From NCBI GenBank assembly GCA_024998595.1, contig JACOEK010000003.1:248001-312000 (forward strand): a stretch of DNA of 64,000 bases. Reading direction: 5' to 3'. Positions within the stretch are counted from its first letter, which is position 1; each line of letters opens with the position of its first letter. This document shows, one piece after another, positions 36,528 to 45,181 of this stretch. The translations under genes were made by a program, and so were the position numbers. This DNA comes from Nitrospira sp. (GTDB lineage: Bacteria; Nitrospirota; Nitrospiria; Nitrospirales; Nitrospiraceae). The notes under the pieces are model-generated. The model made no database searches, was not told where the DNA came from, and saw only the letters and a list, made by a program, of their open reading frames with translations.

Positions 36528-37097
36528 CTAGGGCAACGCGCTCGCCTGAATGAACAGCGCCTGTTCTAACGTCCGAAAAAATTGCTGATAGGGCTCAGGA
36601 GATTCGATCGCCTTCAGGTAATACTGCGCGCTGGCCCGCACGACCAATTGCTTGTCCCCGCGCGGTCGAACGGTAACCGTGATCCGAACCAGATTGCTGC
36701 GGTGGTAAAATGGTCCCCAGCTCCGGAAATGTGGGGTGAGAATCAACAGCCCATCGTCCCGATAGAGATGGTAAGAGGGGTCTCCCAATCGAGACGGTTC
36801 GTAATCATCAAACTTCTTTGCCGAGACGATTCCCAGAGTTTCATCCAGCACTTCGACGGCAAACCCGAGATCCTGACAGGTTGAGACGACCGCCTGAATG
36901 GTCTTGAGCCGGTCAGCCTGATCAAATACCCGACTTTGTGCCGCCCGTACTTTGACCTGACTTGCTTCGGATAGCCAGATCTGGTCGCGCGATTCCCATT
37001 GGTTTTCATGTCGCCACTCATAAGGCGAGCAGCCTGCCGCCAGGGCCGTCAGTAGAACGAAACTTCCCACAATCGTTCGGCTGCTCGACCGGGCCAC
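36528..37097 (-). CDS. Lipoprotein, paralogue family member 3
   Basis: 189 residues with lipobox ALAAGCSP. It shares with the next two upstream genes an AQSRVFD-type motif, a CQDLGFAVEVLDETLGI segment and a C-terminal PEPYQQFFRTLEQALF motif, so it belongs to one tandemly duplicated lipoprotein family. It has an insert of about 30 residues with PSRLGDPSYHLYRDD. Function unknown. It is the last gene of the cluster, starting four bases after its neighbour's end. Confidence 0.8.
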   Translation of the reverse strand: MARSSSRTIVGSFVLLTALAAGCSPYEWRHENQWESRDQIWLSEASQVKVRAAQSRVFDQADRLKTIQAVVSTCQDLGFAVEVLDETLGIVSAKKFDDYEPSRLGDPSYHLYRDDGLLILTPHFRSWGPFYHRSNLVRITVTVRPRGDKQLVVRASAQYYLKAIESPEPYQQFFRTLEQALFIQASALP

Positions 37098-37100
37098 CGG

Positions 37101-37538
37101 CTACTCCTTCCCCAGAAACAACGACCGCTCCACTGCCGCAAAAAAGTTCTGATACACTTTCGGATCTTCGATGGGTTTGCTGTTATAGATCGCGTTGGCC
37201 CGGATCATCGTTTTGCCCGCTTCTTGCGGTCGAACCGTGACTGTCACACCAAGCACATCATAATAATTCGGTTCTGCAAAACGTGCCGCGGTGACCAGCC
37301 CGAGCGGCGCATTGGCACGTTCGATAATGAACCCCAAATCCTGCAAGGCCGCAATCACCCCGCGCATCGCCACGGCGGAATCACTGACTTCGAACGTTCG
37401 ACTCTGCGCACTCCGGATCTTCATCTGCGCGTCGGTCGGCGCGAAGAGTTCCTGCCGCGGCTCCGGAGCGACACAGCCGTGCAGTGCAATAGCTCCCGTC
37501 ACGATCGCCGCCGCTCCGATGACTTGTATCCGATTCAT
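37101..37538 (-). CDS. Lipoprotein, paralogue family member 2
   Basis: 145 residues with lipobox ALHGCVA. It is the shortest member of the lipoprotein family here: AQSRTFE, ALQDLGFIIERANAPLGLVTA and the end motif PKVYQNFFAAVERSLF. The predicted mature fold is alpha/beta with a conserved LGF strand. It lies between its two paralogues on one transcript. Confidence 0.8.
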   Translation of the reverse strand: MNRIQVIGAAAIVTGAIALHGCVAPEPRQELFAPTDAQMKIRSAQSRTFEVSDSAVAMRGVIAALQDLGFIIERANAPLGLVTAARFAEPNYYDVLGVTVTVRPQEAGKTMIRANAIYNSKPIEDPKVYQNFFAAVERSLFLGKE

Positions 37539-37550
37539 GTCTCCTTGCTC

Positions 37551-38195
37551 CTAAATCGAGTGCGGCTCCAAGAATACTGCCTTGGAGAGCTTCGCAAAAA
37601 ATTGCTGATAGATCTCGGGGTCCCGAATCATTTCCATTTTCTGCTCGCCTGGTGGAATGTAATTGCGATCGGCCTGCCCTTCCCCCTTCCATACCACGCG
37701 ATAGAACATGATCCGAACTTCCTGCCTCGCATGGTCCTGGTTCGCCGGACGCGTCACAATCGTCGCCGCAATTTTCTGATGCAAATCGATGGGCATGATC
37801 AGATGACCGAGCGACAGGAGCCAGACAAAAAATTGATTCCGATACTGGCCGTATTCACGGGCGCTGCGCTCCTTTGCCGCCCGCAAAAGCCCTACCTCGC
37901 GCACACTCTCTTCAATTTGAAACCCGAGATCCTGAAGCGCAGCGGCCGAGGCCGACAACAATTCAGTATCGGCACCGGTCTCGAAAAGACGGGTTTGCAT
38001 AGCCCGGTTGGCGCTGCTCTCCGGCGAGAGTTCAAAAAATTGCGTCGGCTGTGTGCGTTCCGCACAGCCGCCCAGGAGCATTGGCCAGGTCAGTACCAGG
38101 ATGAGGACGGCCCACCTATGTCCTGTCGCAAGGCCGAATCTCTCAAAATTGGGTGGAGTTATAGGCAAAGTCTCTGACCTTTTTTTCTTCGTCAT
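37551..38195 (-). CDS. Lipoprotein, paralogue family member 1
   Basis: 214 residues. The lipobox MLLGGCAE comes after an unusually long n-region of about 28 residues; the start may lie later, but no ATG or GTG occurs before the hydrophobic core. Conserved family segments are AMQTRLFETG, ALQDLGFQIEESVREVGL and PEIYQQFFAKLSKAVF. A central FFVWLLSLGHLIMP segment is hydrophobic and could be an extra membrane stretch. The gene overlaps the BamE-like gene by 53 bases. Confidence 0.75.
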   Translation of the reverse strand: MTKKKRSETLPITPPNFERFGLATGHRWAVLILVLTWPMLLGGCAERTQPTQFFELSPESSANRAMQTRLFETGADTELLSASAAALQDLGFQIEESVREVGLLRAAKERSAREYGQYRNQFFVWLLSLGHLIMPIDLHQKIAATIVTRPANQDHARQEVRIMFYRVVWKGEGQADRNYIPPGEQKMEMIRDPEIYQQFFAKLSKAVFLEPHSI

Positions 38196-38544
38196 ACTTG
38201 ATGATAATCGTTAACGTCCGCTGGCGCTGTGAGCTGGATCGATCGCTGGAGTTCGTGCCCAGAATGATCAACCCGGCATAGGATGAGCTGGATGTGTCGA
38301 CCCGATCCGTCGACACCTTGTCATAGATCCACACTTCCCGTCGCTTGTCGTCGGTGGTGACGATGTTCGGCGAGCCCAGCAGTTCCGCCACCTGCGCAGC
38401 CGACATGCCGACTTTCACTTCGCCCTGCACCCGTCCGACAGTCAACCGGTCCTCCTTGATTTCGGCCTGCTTTCCGCCGCAGCCACTCATGCCGATCACG
38501 GCACAGATTCCCACCAGCGCCAACCCCCATCGCATGTGTCTCAT
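38143..38544 (-). CDS. SmpA/BamE-like lipoprotein
   Basis: 133 residues. The lipobox reads GMSGCGG. The SmpA/OmlA signature follows: VGMSAAQVAELLGSPNIV, then DKRREVWIYD and a late beta strand with TLTIIIKYDEEKKV. In E. coli BamE is a small accessory lipoprotein of the outer-membrane barrel assembly complex, and the repeated fold also appears in other envelope proteins. ATG 38544 follows AAGGGAG; an ATG three codons later is possible. Confidence 0.8.
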   Translation of the reverse strand: MRHMRWGLALVGICAVIGMSGCGGKQAEIKEDRLTVGRVQGEVKVGMSAAQVAELLGSPNIVTTDDKRREVWIYDKVSTDRVDTSSSSYAGLIILGTNSSDRSSSQRQRTLTIIIKYDEEKKVRDFAYNSTQF

Positions 38545-38726
38545 AGTCCGCGTCTCCCTTTGTATTGTCACCGTATGGGCAATTGCCTGGATCCCATCTT
38601 ATCCTGCGCTTATCCCCGGCGCAAAGCGTGATCTGCGGCGATCGACTCGAAGCGGCCCGTGTGCATTCTCAGATGTCTGGACAATTGATCGTTGCCCGCT
38701 ACAATGAGCGTAACGGAGGGGACGCT

Positions 38727-39239
38727 ATGCCGATGCCGGATGCCATGCCGATCGAAGAGGTACAGAGCACCTACGAAAAACTCGTGGCGCAGGTGCGAAC
38801 AGCCGTGTTGTTGACCCTCAAACAGGGCCACCCTTTCGGCTCCCATGTCCCCTATCTGATCGAAGACGATTGGTCCCGCGTCTATCTCCACCTGAGCCGT
38901 CTGGCCTTGCACACGCAGCAGATGCTCGTAGATCCTCGCGTCAGTCTGTTTATCGCCGAACCCGATGCAGCGGGAAAGAACCCCTCTGCTCTGCAACGTC
39001 TGAACCTGCAAGGTACAGGAGCCATTCTCTCCCCGTCCCATGAGTCGTACGACAGGGTCAAACAGCGCTATTTGAGACAATTCCCGCAATCACAGATGTT
39101 GTTCGGATTCGGTGACTTTGCCATCTGGGAACTCCGCATGAGTGACGCCCACCTGGTGCTCGGATTCGGCCAAGCCTATCTCGCCCAGTCGGCCAAGCCT
39201 CGCGAGTGGCAACACCAGAAGCCTGAAACTAAACCCTGA
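38727..39239 (+). CDS. PNPOx-like flavin-binding protein (HugZ-type)
   Basis: 170 residues with the split-barrel fold of pyridoxamine 5'-phosphate oxidase relatives. Typical pieces are TAVLLTLKQGHPFGSHVPYLIEDD, LHLSRLALHTQQMLVDPRVSLFI and the FGFGDFAIWELRMSDAHLV end segment. Such proteins bind FMN, F420 or heme. The exact substrate cannot be read. ATG 38727 has GGAGGG six bases upstream; longer starts at 38565 have none. Confidence 0.8.
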   Translation: MPMPDAMPIEEVQSTYEKLVAQVRTAVLLTLKQGHPFGSHVPYLIEDDWSRVYLHLSRLALHTQQMLVDPRVSLFIAEPDAAGKNPSALQRLNLQGTGAILSPSHESYDRVKQRYLRQFPQSQMLFGFGDFAIWELRMSDAHLVLGFGQAYLAQSAKPREWQHQKPETKP

Positions 39240-39415
39240 GACGTTCCATCCTGAGCGCCTATTTCCTGCTCTCCCCTCGTTGCTAAGCTACCCCTGCGGC
39301 TTGTACTCGCCCCTCCAAAGCACTATCCACTCGGCCGAAGGACCGATGGTGCGCTCCATATCCTGCACAGTACTCTGCGCAGGGTCACGCGAGCTCACCG
39401 GAGAGTGTCCCTCAC

Positions 39416-39856
39416 ATGGTTTTCGCAGCCTCGATCATCGTGAGCTACATGCTGTTGTTGGTTGCTCTTGCGGTCGCCGCACCGGGCATTGGCTTGGGCG
39501 GATCCCTCATCGCACTCGTGCCGGGAAATTGGCGCGATGCAGCTCATGTACCGGCCTATGGATTGCTAGCCTGGTTGGTGATGTGGGGACTTCGTCGTCG
39601 GGGGTGGCCTGTCCTCCAGGCGACCGGCATCGGAGTCCTGGCGGCCGGCGTATTCGGTCTCTGGACAGAAGTGGCGCAGGGCACGGCTCCCGGAAGGGAA
39701 GCATCCCTTCACGATGTGTGGAATGATCTGCTAGGGGGCATGATAGCCGGCGCCCTGGCGCTGTGGTGGGAAAGGGCGCGTACTAACTCAAGAAGCCTGA
39801 AGGTGGCGCAGGCGAGGAACCGCCACCACGTGATGAAAGGAACAGGGTCGAGATGA
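39416..39856 (+). CDS. VanZ-like membrane protein
   Basis: 146 residues. Four hydrophobic segments, with the VanZ-type motifs HVPAYGLLAWL, a glutamate in WTEVAQG, and GREASLHDVWNDLLGG, where the R, D and N form the typical polar pattern. VanZ-family proteins affect glycopeptide and surface-polysaccharide chemistry in some organisms; here the role is unknown. Its end overlaps the PilZ gene by four bases. Confidence 0.8.
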   Translation: MVFAASIIVSYMLLLVALAVAAPGIGLGGSLIALVPGNWRDAAHVPAYGLLAWLVMWGLRRRGWPVLQATGIGVLAAGVFGLWTEVAQGTAPGREASLHDVWNDLLGGMIAGALALWWERARTNSRSLKVAQARNRHHVMKGTGSR

Positions 39857-40194
39857 ACGCTTCGTATCGCGAACGTGGAATCAGACGCATCCCCGTGCAA
39901 TACCCGATTTACTATTCGAATGGCGCCTTTCAAACGATCGGCGTGACGGAGAACTTCAACGTCGAAGGTGGACGCGTTCGGGGGAGAGAAGCCGTGACGG
40001 TCGGCATGGAGCTGGTGGTGATCGTGATTCAGGCGATTCCGGAAACTCCCATGCTGATACGACGCGCGACCGTGCGCTGGTCAAAAGGCCATGACTTCGG
40101 CATCGCCCTCTCCGGCGTTCCCCCGCAATCGGAAGCCGAACTCAAAGCCATGGCGAAGGTAATGTTACCTGGCCTTTGGTCCTGCTTGAACTGA
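39853..40194 (+). CDS. PilZ domain protein
   Basis: 113 residues. A basic RERGIRRIPVQ start matches the c-di-GMP-binding RxxxR patch, and NFNVEGGRVRG corresponds to the D/NxSxxG motif, although the Ser is Val here. A beta barrel follows. It would bind c-di-GMP if the degenerate second motif is tolerated. The ATG overlaps the VanZ-like stop (ATGA), which implies coupled expression. Confidence 0.75.
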   Translation: MNASYRERGIRRIPVQYPIYYSNGAFQTIGVTENFNVEGGRVRGREAVTVGMELVVIVIQAIPETPMLIRRATVRWSKGHDFGIALSGVPPQSEAELKAMAKVMLPGLWSCLN

Positions 40195-40197
40195 ACC

Positions 40198-40320
40198 CTA
40201 TTTTCTCTGTGACTGATCCAATGGATGCCGCGGACCGGCGAAAAACATCTCCATCACCCCGAAGAACATCATGAGGAGCGCGCCGAGTCCGATGGCCACA
40301 GCCCAGTTCTCCCACGACAT
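40198..40320 (-). CDS. Small single-TM protein
   Basis: 40 residues. One hydrophobic segment (AVAIGLGALLMMFFGVMEMFF) and a polar tail ending QSQRK. GAGGAGAA precedes the ATG. It lies 55 bases after the coiled-coil membrane protein on the same strand and may be co-transcribed. Function unknown. Confidence 0.6.
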   Translation of the reverse strand: MSWENWAVAIGLGALLMMFFGVMEMFFAGPRHPLDQSQRK

Positions 40321-40375
40321 AATCGTTCTCCTCTGACACCCTGGGAATCGCCCGTCGATCCCCAGGGTGATCCGG

Positions 40376-41323
40376 TTATCTCCCCGATCGATGCAATTGC
40401 AGCAGTGTGTCCAGCTTCCAGAGGGGGATACTCTCCACCTCGCCTTTTCTGCTGCTGAACGCCAAGCCACCCATGAATAAGGCGATGAGCCCCACACAAG
40501 CCAGGATAAGGAACCCGCGGGAAACGTCCGCGCTGGCCGTCCGATGATGGGCGATAATCGTCCGTTCAGCCGACATGTCTTCCAATAGCGCCAGCCGGTC
40601 CATCAACGCGTCGGTGCGCACTGCCGCAACCGTCGCGCTCGCCAGTTGAATCTGCCGTTCGGCTTTCGCCTCCGCATAGTTTTCCTGAGCCTGGGTGACC
40701 TGTACGACCGCCCGTCCGACTCGTTCCTGAGCCGTGGCGTTCATCTGATCTTCCTCTTGAATGGCCTCGACGATCGATCGGCCTATCGCGGCCTGTCTCG
40801 TCGCCTCGAATTGGTCATGCATCCGCTGCCCCGTCAACTCGGCCGTTCTGATCAGAGTAGTATTGAATTCGCTGACATACTGATCGGCGGAGAGAATACC
40901 GGTCGCGATCCCCCGACGCGTCTGGTTGACGACCGCCTTCCCCATGACATACTGCATTCGCGCTTGGTGATCGGCTTCCTGTCCGAAGGCACGCAACTCT
41001 GCCAGCACGAGCGGACTTAACAGCGTGGTGGACATCCGCTCCGATTCACCAACGGCTCGATTCAGTTCCATGGCAGAAGCCGACAAGGCTGCGCCGGCAT
41101 CCCGCTCTAACAACAGATCTTGTACGATCGCTTGACCTAACACGGGCTGAAGATACTGCATGCCCGTGAAAGGTTCAGTACCGGCGATGGCGCGACTCAT
41201 GGTGGAAGAGCCAGGCGCCTGCCAGAATCCATCGGCTGCCGTGACCAGCAGGTATCCTCCGAATAGGGTGGCCACCAATCCGATAGCCACCACGACATCG
41301 ATCAAGTCATATTTCCGTCCCAT
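40376..41323 (-). CDS. Two-TM protein with long helical extracytoplasmic domain
   Basis: 315 residues. TM1 (about 10-30) and TM2 (about 265-285) enclose about 230 residues of alpha-helix rich in Ala, Gln, Arg and Glu, with heptad-like spacing (about 165-235). The layout resembles the sensory part of a chemoreceptor or histidine kinase, but no HAMP or kinase follows, only a short cytoplasmic tail. GGAAGGAG precedes the ATG. Function unknown. Confidence 0.7.
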   Translation of the reverse strand: MGRKYDLIDVVVAIGLVATLFGGYLLVTAADGFWQAPGSSTMSRAIAGTEPFTGMQYLQPVLGQAIVQDLLLERDAGAALSASAMELNRAVGESERMSTTLLSPLVLAELRAFGQEADHQARMQYVMGKAVVNQTRRGIATGILSADQYVSEFNTTLIRTAELTGQRMHDQFEATRQAAIGRSIVEAIQEEDQMNATAQERVGRAVVQVTQAQENYAEAKAERQIQLASATVAAVRTDALMDRLALLEDMSAERTIIAHHRTASADVSRGFLILACVGLIALFMGGLAFSSRKGEVESIPLWKLDTLLQLHRSGR

Positions 41324-41424
41324 GGCATTCTCCTTCCTGCCTCAGGTAATCCGGCGCGCGCCAAACAGACAGGATGCCGACACGCCGGCAATTGAACGGC
41401 ACGGAGTCTCAGTCGTCTCTGCAT
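41302..41424 (-). CDS. Candidate 40-residue arginine-rich peptide
   Basis: ATG 41424 has AAAGGAGGT exactly six bases upstream, one of the best ribosome-binding sites in the window. The frame encodes 40 residues, ten of them Arg, and ends inside the start of the coiled-coil gene (22-base overlap). It could be a leader peptide coupled to that gene or a chance frame. No homology can be judged. Confidence 0.4.
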   Translation of the reverse strand: MQRRLRLRAVQLPACRHPVCLARAGLPEAGRRMPWDGNMT

Positions 41425-41648
41425 AAGCAGACCTCCTTTGGGGAAGGTGAAATCTGCGCGTGATGGACGAATGCCATCGGCTCGGCACAAGGGAAAGCCG
41501 CCCCGAATGTACCGGCCTGAAGTATCGACGTGGGAGAAAATGGGGGGAGGAGACGGGACAAGACTGGCTTGCTGAAAGCCGCGGTCATGTCCGACGCGGA
41601 GAACCATGTGACCACCTGCTGAAAGGGTGGTACTGACTCCGATGATTC

Positions 41649-41677
41649 AGTCTACGCTTCAAAAAAAAAACGGTCAA
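41649..41677 (-). promoter_or_regulatory. Candidate promoter of the coiled-coil gene
   Basis: TTGACC (41677-41672) and TAGACT (41654-41649) with a 17-base spacer that contains a run of ten T on the minus strand. It would give a leader of about 220 bases before ATG 41424. Confidence 0.5.
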
Positions 41678-41816
41678 GACAGGAAAAGTCGAGCGCCGGC
41701 GCGGCCTGCCCGTCATCGTGATACGGAACGCCCACCTTGGCGATTCCCATCCTCCATTCTCCGTCTGGTAGGATGACTGCATCATCAGGTCCTCTGTCGT
41801 TTTTTGGGAGTGCTGC

Positions 41817-42215
41817 ATGCACAGCGTTGCCGTGATGATGCTCCTCGCGATGTGGTCCTGTATTTTTCCGCTCTCTCATGCCGGGGCACAGCCCTCTCCT
41901 CTCAGTCAATCAGCTGGGAGCACCGGCACGACGACTCCGCCGGGCGATGACAAGGCGATGTATTCTGATGTGCAGGGAAATAAAGATCCCACGCACTTCG
42001 GCGCACGCCTCCCTTCTCAGGCCTTCAGTGGATCCCATAGAGCCACCCCGGGGACGGTAACGCCATTTGGAACTCCGACCCCGCCGAATCTTCTCACGCC
42101 AGCCCCCTTGCTGCCGCTTCAGCCCAAAGGCATGGCCACGCCGCATCCACAAGCACCTGCCGCTCCTCGCACTCCGGGCCCTTTCGGGCCATCGAATGGA
42201 CGCCCGGGACGGTAG
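41817..42215 (+). CDS. Secreted Pro/Thr-rich hypothetical protein
   Basis: 132 residues. A signal peptide (cleavage near SHAGAQ) is followed by low-complexity sequence rich in Pro, Gly, Thr and Ser, with repeated PGTVTPFGTPTPP-like elements. GGGAG lies seven bases before the ATG. Such proteins are often poorly conserved; no function is evident. Confidence 0.55.
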   Translation: MHSVAVMMLLAMWSCIFPLSHAGAQPSPLSQSAGSTGTTTPPGDDKAMYSDVQGNKDPTHFGARLPSQAFSGSHRATPGTVTPFGTPTPPNLLTPAPLLPLQPKGMATPHPQAPAAPRTPGPFGPSNGRPGR

Positions 42216-42311
42216 TAGCCGCGACGGGGATACGCAGACCGGGCCGCTTCGGAATCGACAGCTGAAACAGGACTGTTGAATCTACTCAAGGCTTTCGTTA
42301 AGTTACCGCTG

Positions 42312-43946
42312 ATGACCATCTCCCGCGCTCGCCTCATCCTGCTTGCCTGCGCGAGCGGTTTTCTCTATCCCCTGTCATTCCCGGCATTCGACCTCGGCTT
42401 CGTGGCCTGGTTCGCCCTGGTCCCCCTGCATATCGCCGTCGAATATGTCTCGCCGCGGCGCGCCTTCCGGGTGGGATGGCTCGCCGGGACCCTAGCCTTT
42501 ACCGGCGCCATGTTCTGGGTGATCACCGCCATGAACGTCTACGGCAAGGTGCCGTTCCCCATTGCCACCCTCGTGATGTTATTGCTCACGGTCTACCTCG
42601 GCCTCTACCTGGCGGTCTATGCCGGCGCGCTTTCTTGGATCAGGACCGCCTTTCCCACGCTGGGATTTCTGCCGGCGCCGTTTCTCTGGGTTACGCTAGA
42701 GCTGATCCGCACATATTTTCTCTCCGGATTACCCTGGGCGCTGTTCGGCTACTCCCAGTACCAATGGCTTCCCATCATTCAGTTCGCCGACCATTTCGGG
42801 GTCTATGGAGTGTCGTTCCTGCTGGTGCTGGTCAACGCCGCGCTGGCGGAAACCCTCCTATGGAGCTTCAAAGCCTATCGCGGATTTCAAATCCGTTCCT
42901 TTCCCTGGCCCTCCTCGGTCGCGGCTGCGGCAGGATTCGGAGTGGCACTGTTTTATGGCACAAGCGTCCTGTCCGCGGCCCAGCATGCAACGCCCCGCAT
43001 GTTATCCGTTGGTCTGGTTCAACCGAACGTCGAGCAGGCTCAAAAATGGGATGTGGCATTCCGTCAGGAAACCATGTCGCGCTACGATCGATTGACCGCC
43101 GGGTTGGGTGAGAACCTGGATCTCATCGTCTGGCCGGAAGCCGCCACCCCCTTCGTGTTCGAGATGGAGCCGCAATACCGGGCGATCGTCAACGACATGT
43201 CGCGACGCGCCGGCGCCCCGCTGTTATTCGGCAGTCCGGCGCTGCGGCGCTATCCGGACGGAAAGCCGTTCTTGCTGAACAGCGCCTACCTGCTGGCAAC
43301 CGACGGCCAGATCCTCGGTCGCTACGACAAACAACATCTGGTGCCATTCGGCGAGTACATTCCGTTCCACAACTCGCTGCTGTTCTTTCTGGACAAGCTG
43401 GTGGAAGGAATCGGTGACTTCGAGGCCGGTCCCGGCTCGACGCTCTTGATGTTCAAGCCCCTCGAAAAGACGCCGCCGATGGCCGCTGCAGCCACCAATG
43501 CGGATTTCCATCTGAAGTTCGGCGTGGTCATTTGTTATGAAGTGATTTTCCCCAATCTGGTGCGACAATTTGCGGCGAACGGGGCGGATTTCATGGTCAC
43601 CGTCACCAATGATGCCTGGTTCGGCCCTTCGTCGGCGCCCTATCAACATTTCGGTATGGTGGTCTTTCGCGCTGTGGAAAATCATGTCGCCTTTGCGCGG
43701 GCGGCCAACACCGGAATTTCCGGGTTCATCGACCCGTACGGCCGTGTCCTGCAACAGTCCCAGATTTTCACGCAAGAAGCTTTACGAGGAACCATTCCTG
43801 TGAGTCACCAACAGACCTTTTACTCCCAATACGGTGATCTCTTTGCCTATGCCTGTGCTATACTCATCGCGCTTTTGTGCCTGACCGGCTACTTCTCGCC
43901 TGATTCGGAACCAGCCGGTGGCGAACCGGCTGGGCGACCAGCCTGA
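42312..43946 (+). CDS. lnt: Apolipoprotein N-acyltransferase
   Basis: About 544 residues. Six to eight N-terminal TM segments are followed by a nitrilase-fold periplasmic domain. The catalytic triad is visible: Glu in VWPEAATPF, Lys in YDKQHLVPFGE and Cys in GVVICYEVIFPN. It adds the third acyl chain to lipoproteins after Lgt and signal peptidase II, so it completes maturation. ATG 42312 fits the family N-terminus; a TTG at 42276 is a longer alternative with only an AGGA nearby. Confidence 0.93.
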   Translation: MTISRARLILLACASGFLYPLSFPAFDLGFVAWFALVPLHIAVEYVSPRRAFRVGWLAGTLAFTGAMFWVITAMNVYGKVPFPIATLVMLLLTVYLGLYLAVYAGALSWIRTAFPTLGFLPAPFLWVTLELIRTYFLSGLPWALFGYSQYQWLPIIQFADHFGVYGVSFLLVLVNAALAETLLWSFKAYRGFQIRSFPWPSSVAAAAGFGVALFYGTSVLSAAQHATPRMLSVGLVQPNVEQAQKWDVAFRQETMSRYDRLTAGLGENLDLIVWPEAATPFVFEMEPQYRAIVNDMSRRAGAPLLFGSPALRRYPDGKPFLLNSAYLLATDGQILGRYDKQHLVPFGEYIPFHNSLLFFLDKLVEGIGDFEAGPGSTLLMFKPLEKTPPMAAAATNADFHLKFGVVICYEVIFPNLVRQFAANGADFMVTVTNDAWFGPSSAPYQHFGMVVFRAVENHVAFARAANTGISGFIDPYGRVLQQSQIFTQEALRGTIPVSHQQTFYSQYGDLFAYACAILIALLCLTGYFSPDSEPAGGEPAGRPA

Positions 43947-43964
43947 GAGAGAAAGGACCGTGCC

Positions 43965-45108
43965 ATGTTGGATGATGTCCGGACCCGTGTGCGAACCCTC
44001 GGTGAACAGTTAGCGCAGCTACGGGGGCATCTTTGACCTGGCTCGGATGACCGCTGAACTCAACGACATCGACGTCAAAACCTCACAGCCGGATTTCTGG
44101 AAAGATACGCAGGGTGCCGCCAAGGTGAACCGGCGCAAGGCCGCCTTGGATCGCGAACTCTCGCGCTGGCGTGAAACTGAACGTCGTCAGAACGATATCG
44201 AGGCGCTCCTGGAGTTAGCCCTGGAGTCGGGGGATGCCGGACTGGAGCAGGAACTCACGGCCGAACTCGAGCCATTCGAAAAATTCGTTGCCCAATTCCG
44301 CATCGAATTGCTGCTCTCAGGAGAGTTGGACGCCAATAACGCCATCTTCGCCATCCATCCCGGCGCCGGAGGCACAGAGTCGCAAGACTGGGCCCAAATG
44401 CTCCTTCGGATGTACGTGCGGTGGGCCGAGCAAAAGGGATTCAAGGTCGAGACATTGGATTTGCAGGGCGGCGATGAGGCCGGCATCAAGAGCGCGACAT
44501 TGTCCGTCAACGGTCCCTACGCCTATGGCTACCTAAAGGCCGAGGCTGGCGTGCATCGGCTCGTGAGAATCTCTCCATTTGATGCGAACAAGCGTCGGCA
44601 CACCTCCTTCGCGTCGGTGTTCGTGTATCCCGAGCTCGACGATGACGTGCAGGTGGTGATCGATGACAAGGACCTTCGAGTGGACACATTCCGGGCCGGC
44701 GGCGCGGGCGGTCAAAATGTGAACAAGGTAGAGACGGCCATCCGCATCACTCACATTCCCACTGGTATCGTGGTGCAATGTCAAAACGAGCGGTCTCAGC
44801 TTCAAAATCGTAACGGGGCCATGAAAATTCTGAGAGCCCGTCTCTTTGAAGTGGAACAGCGCAAGAAGGAAGCCGAGTTCAATGCGATCGTCGGCGAGAA
44901 AAAGGAGATCGCCTGGGGTAGCCAGATCCGTTCTTACGTCTTCCAGCCGTACCAGATGGTCAAGGACCATCGGACCGGACACGAAGTCGGCCAGGTGTCC
45001 GCTGTGATGGACGGCGATTTAGACGGCTTCATCGAGGCTTACCTTCAGAGAAAAATGACCGGCGGCAAGACTCCCCAGCCGGTGGCCATGACAGACGACG
45101 ACTTATAA
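43965..45108 (+). CDS. prfB: Peptide chain release factor 2 (programmed +1 frameshift)
   Basis: 380 residues after frameshifting: codons from ATG 43965 to CTT at 44031-44033, then the T at 44034 is skipped and reading resumes at GAC 44035. The stop TGA at codon 24 is the natural sensor. The product has the GGQ motif in [12 protein letters not shown], which catalyses peptide release, and the SPF tripeptide (RISPFDANK) that recognises UGA. The domain order is normal. AAAGGA lies seven bases before the ATG. It lies 19 bases after lnt. Confidence 0.95.
44021..44037 (+). promoter_or_regulatory. RF2 frameshift site
   Basis: A Shine-Dalgarno-like GGGGG (44023-44027) lies three bases before CTTTGAC (44031-44037). 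This is the same arrangement as the E. coli site: an internal SD, CUU slippery codon, UGA stop and following C. Low RF2 slows termination and lets the ribosome slip by +1, so RF2 regulates its own synthesis. Confidence 0.95.
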
Positions 45109-45181
45109 ATGTGACACGTATCGCGCGACGCATGGTTCACAGGTCACGAGATATGAGCGACGAACGACGAGAGACCCATCC

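Noticed and set aside
41325-41640. Possible gene in the gap before the secreted Pro-rich protein
   Set aside because: Apart from the 40-residue frame, the open frames lack ribosome-binding sites and plausible composition.
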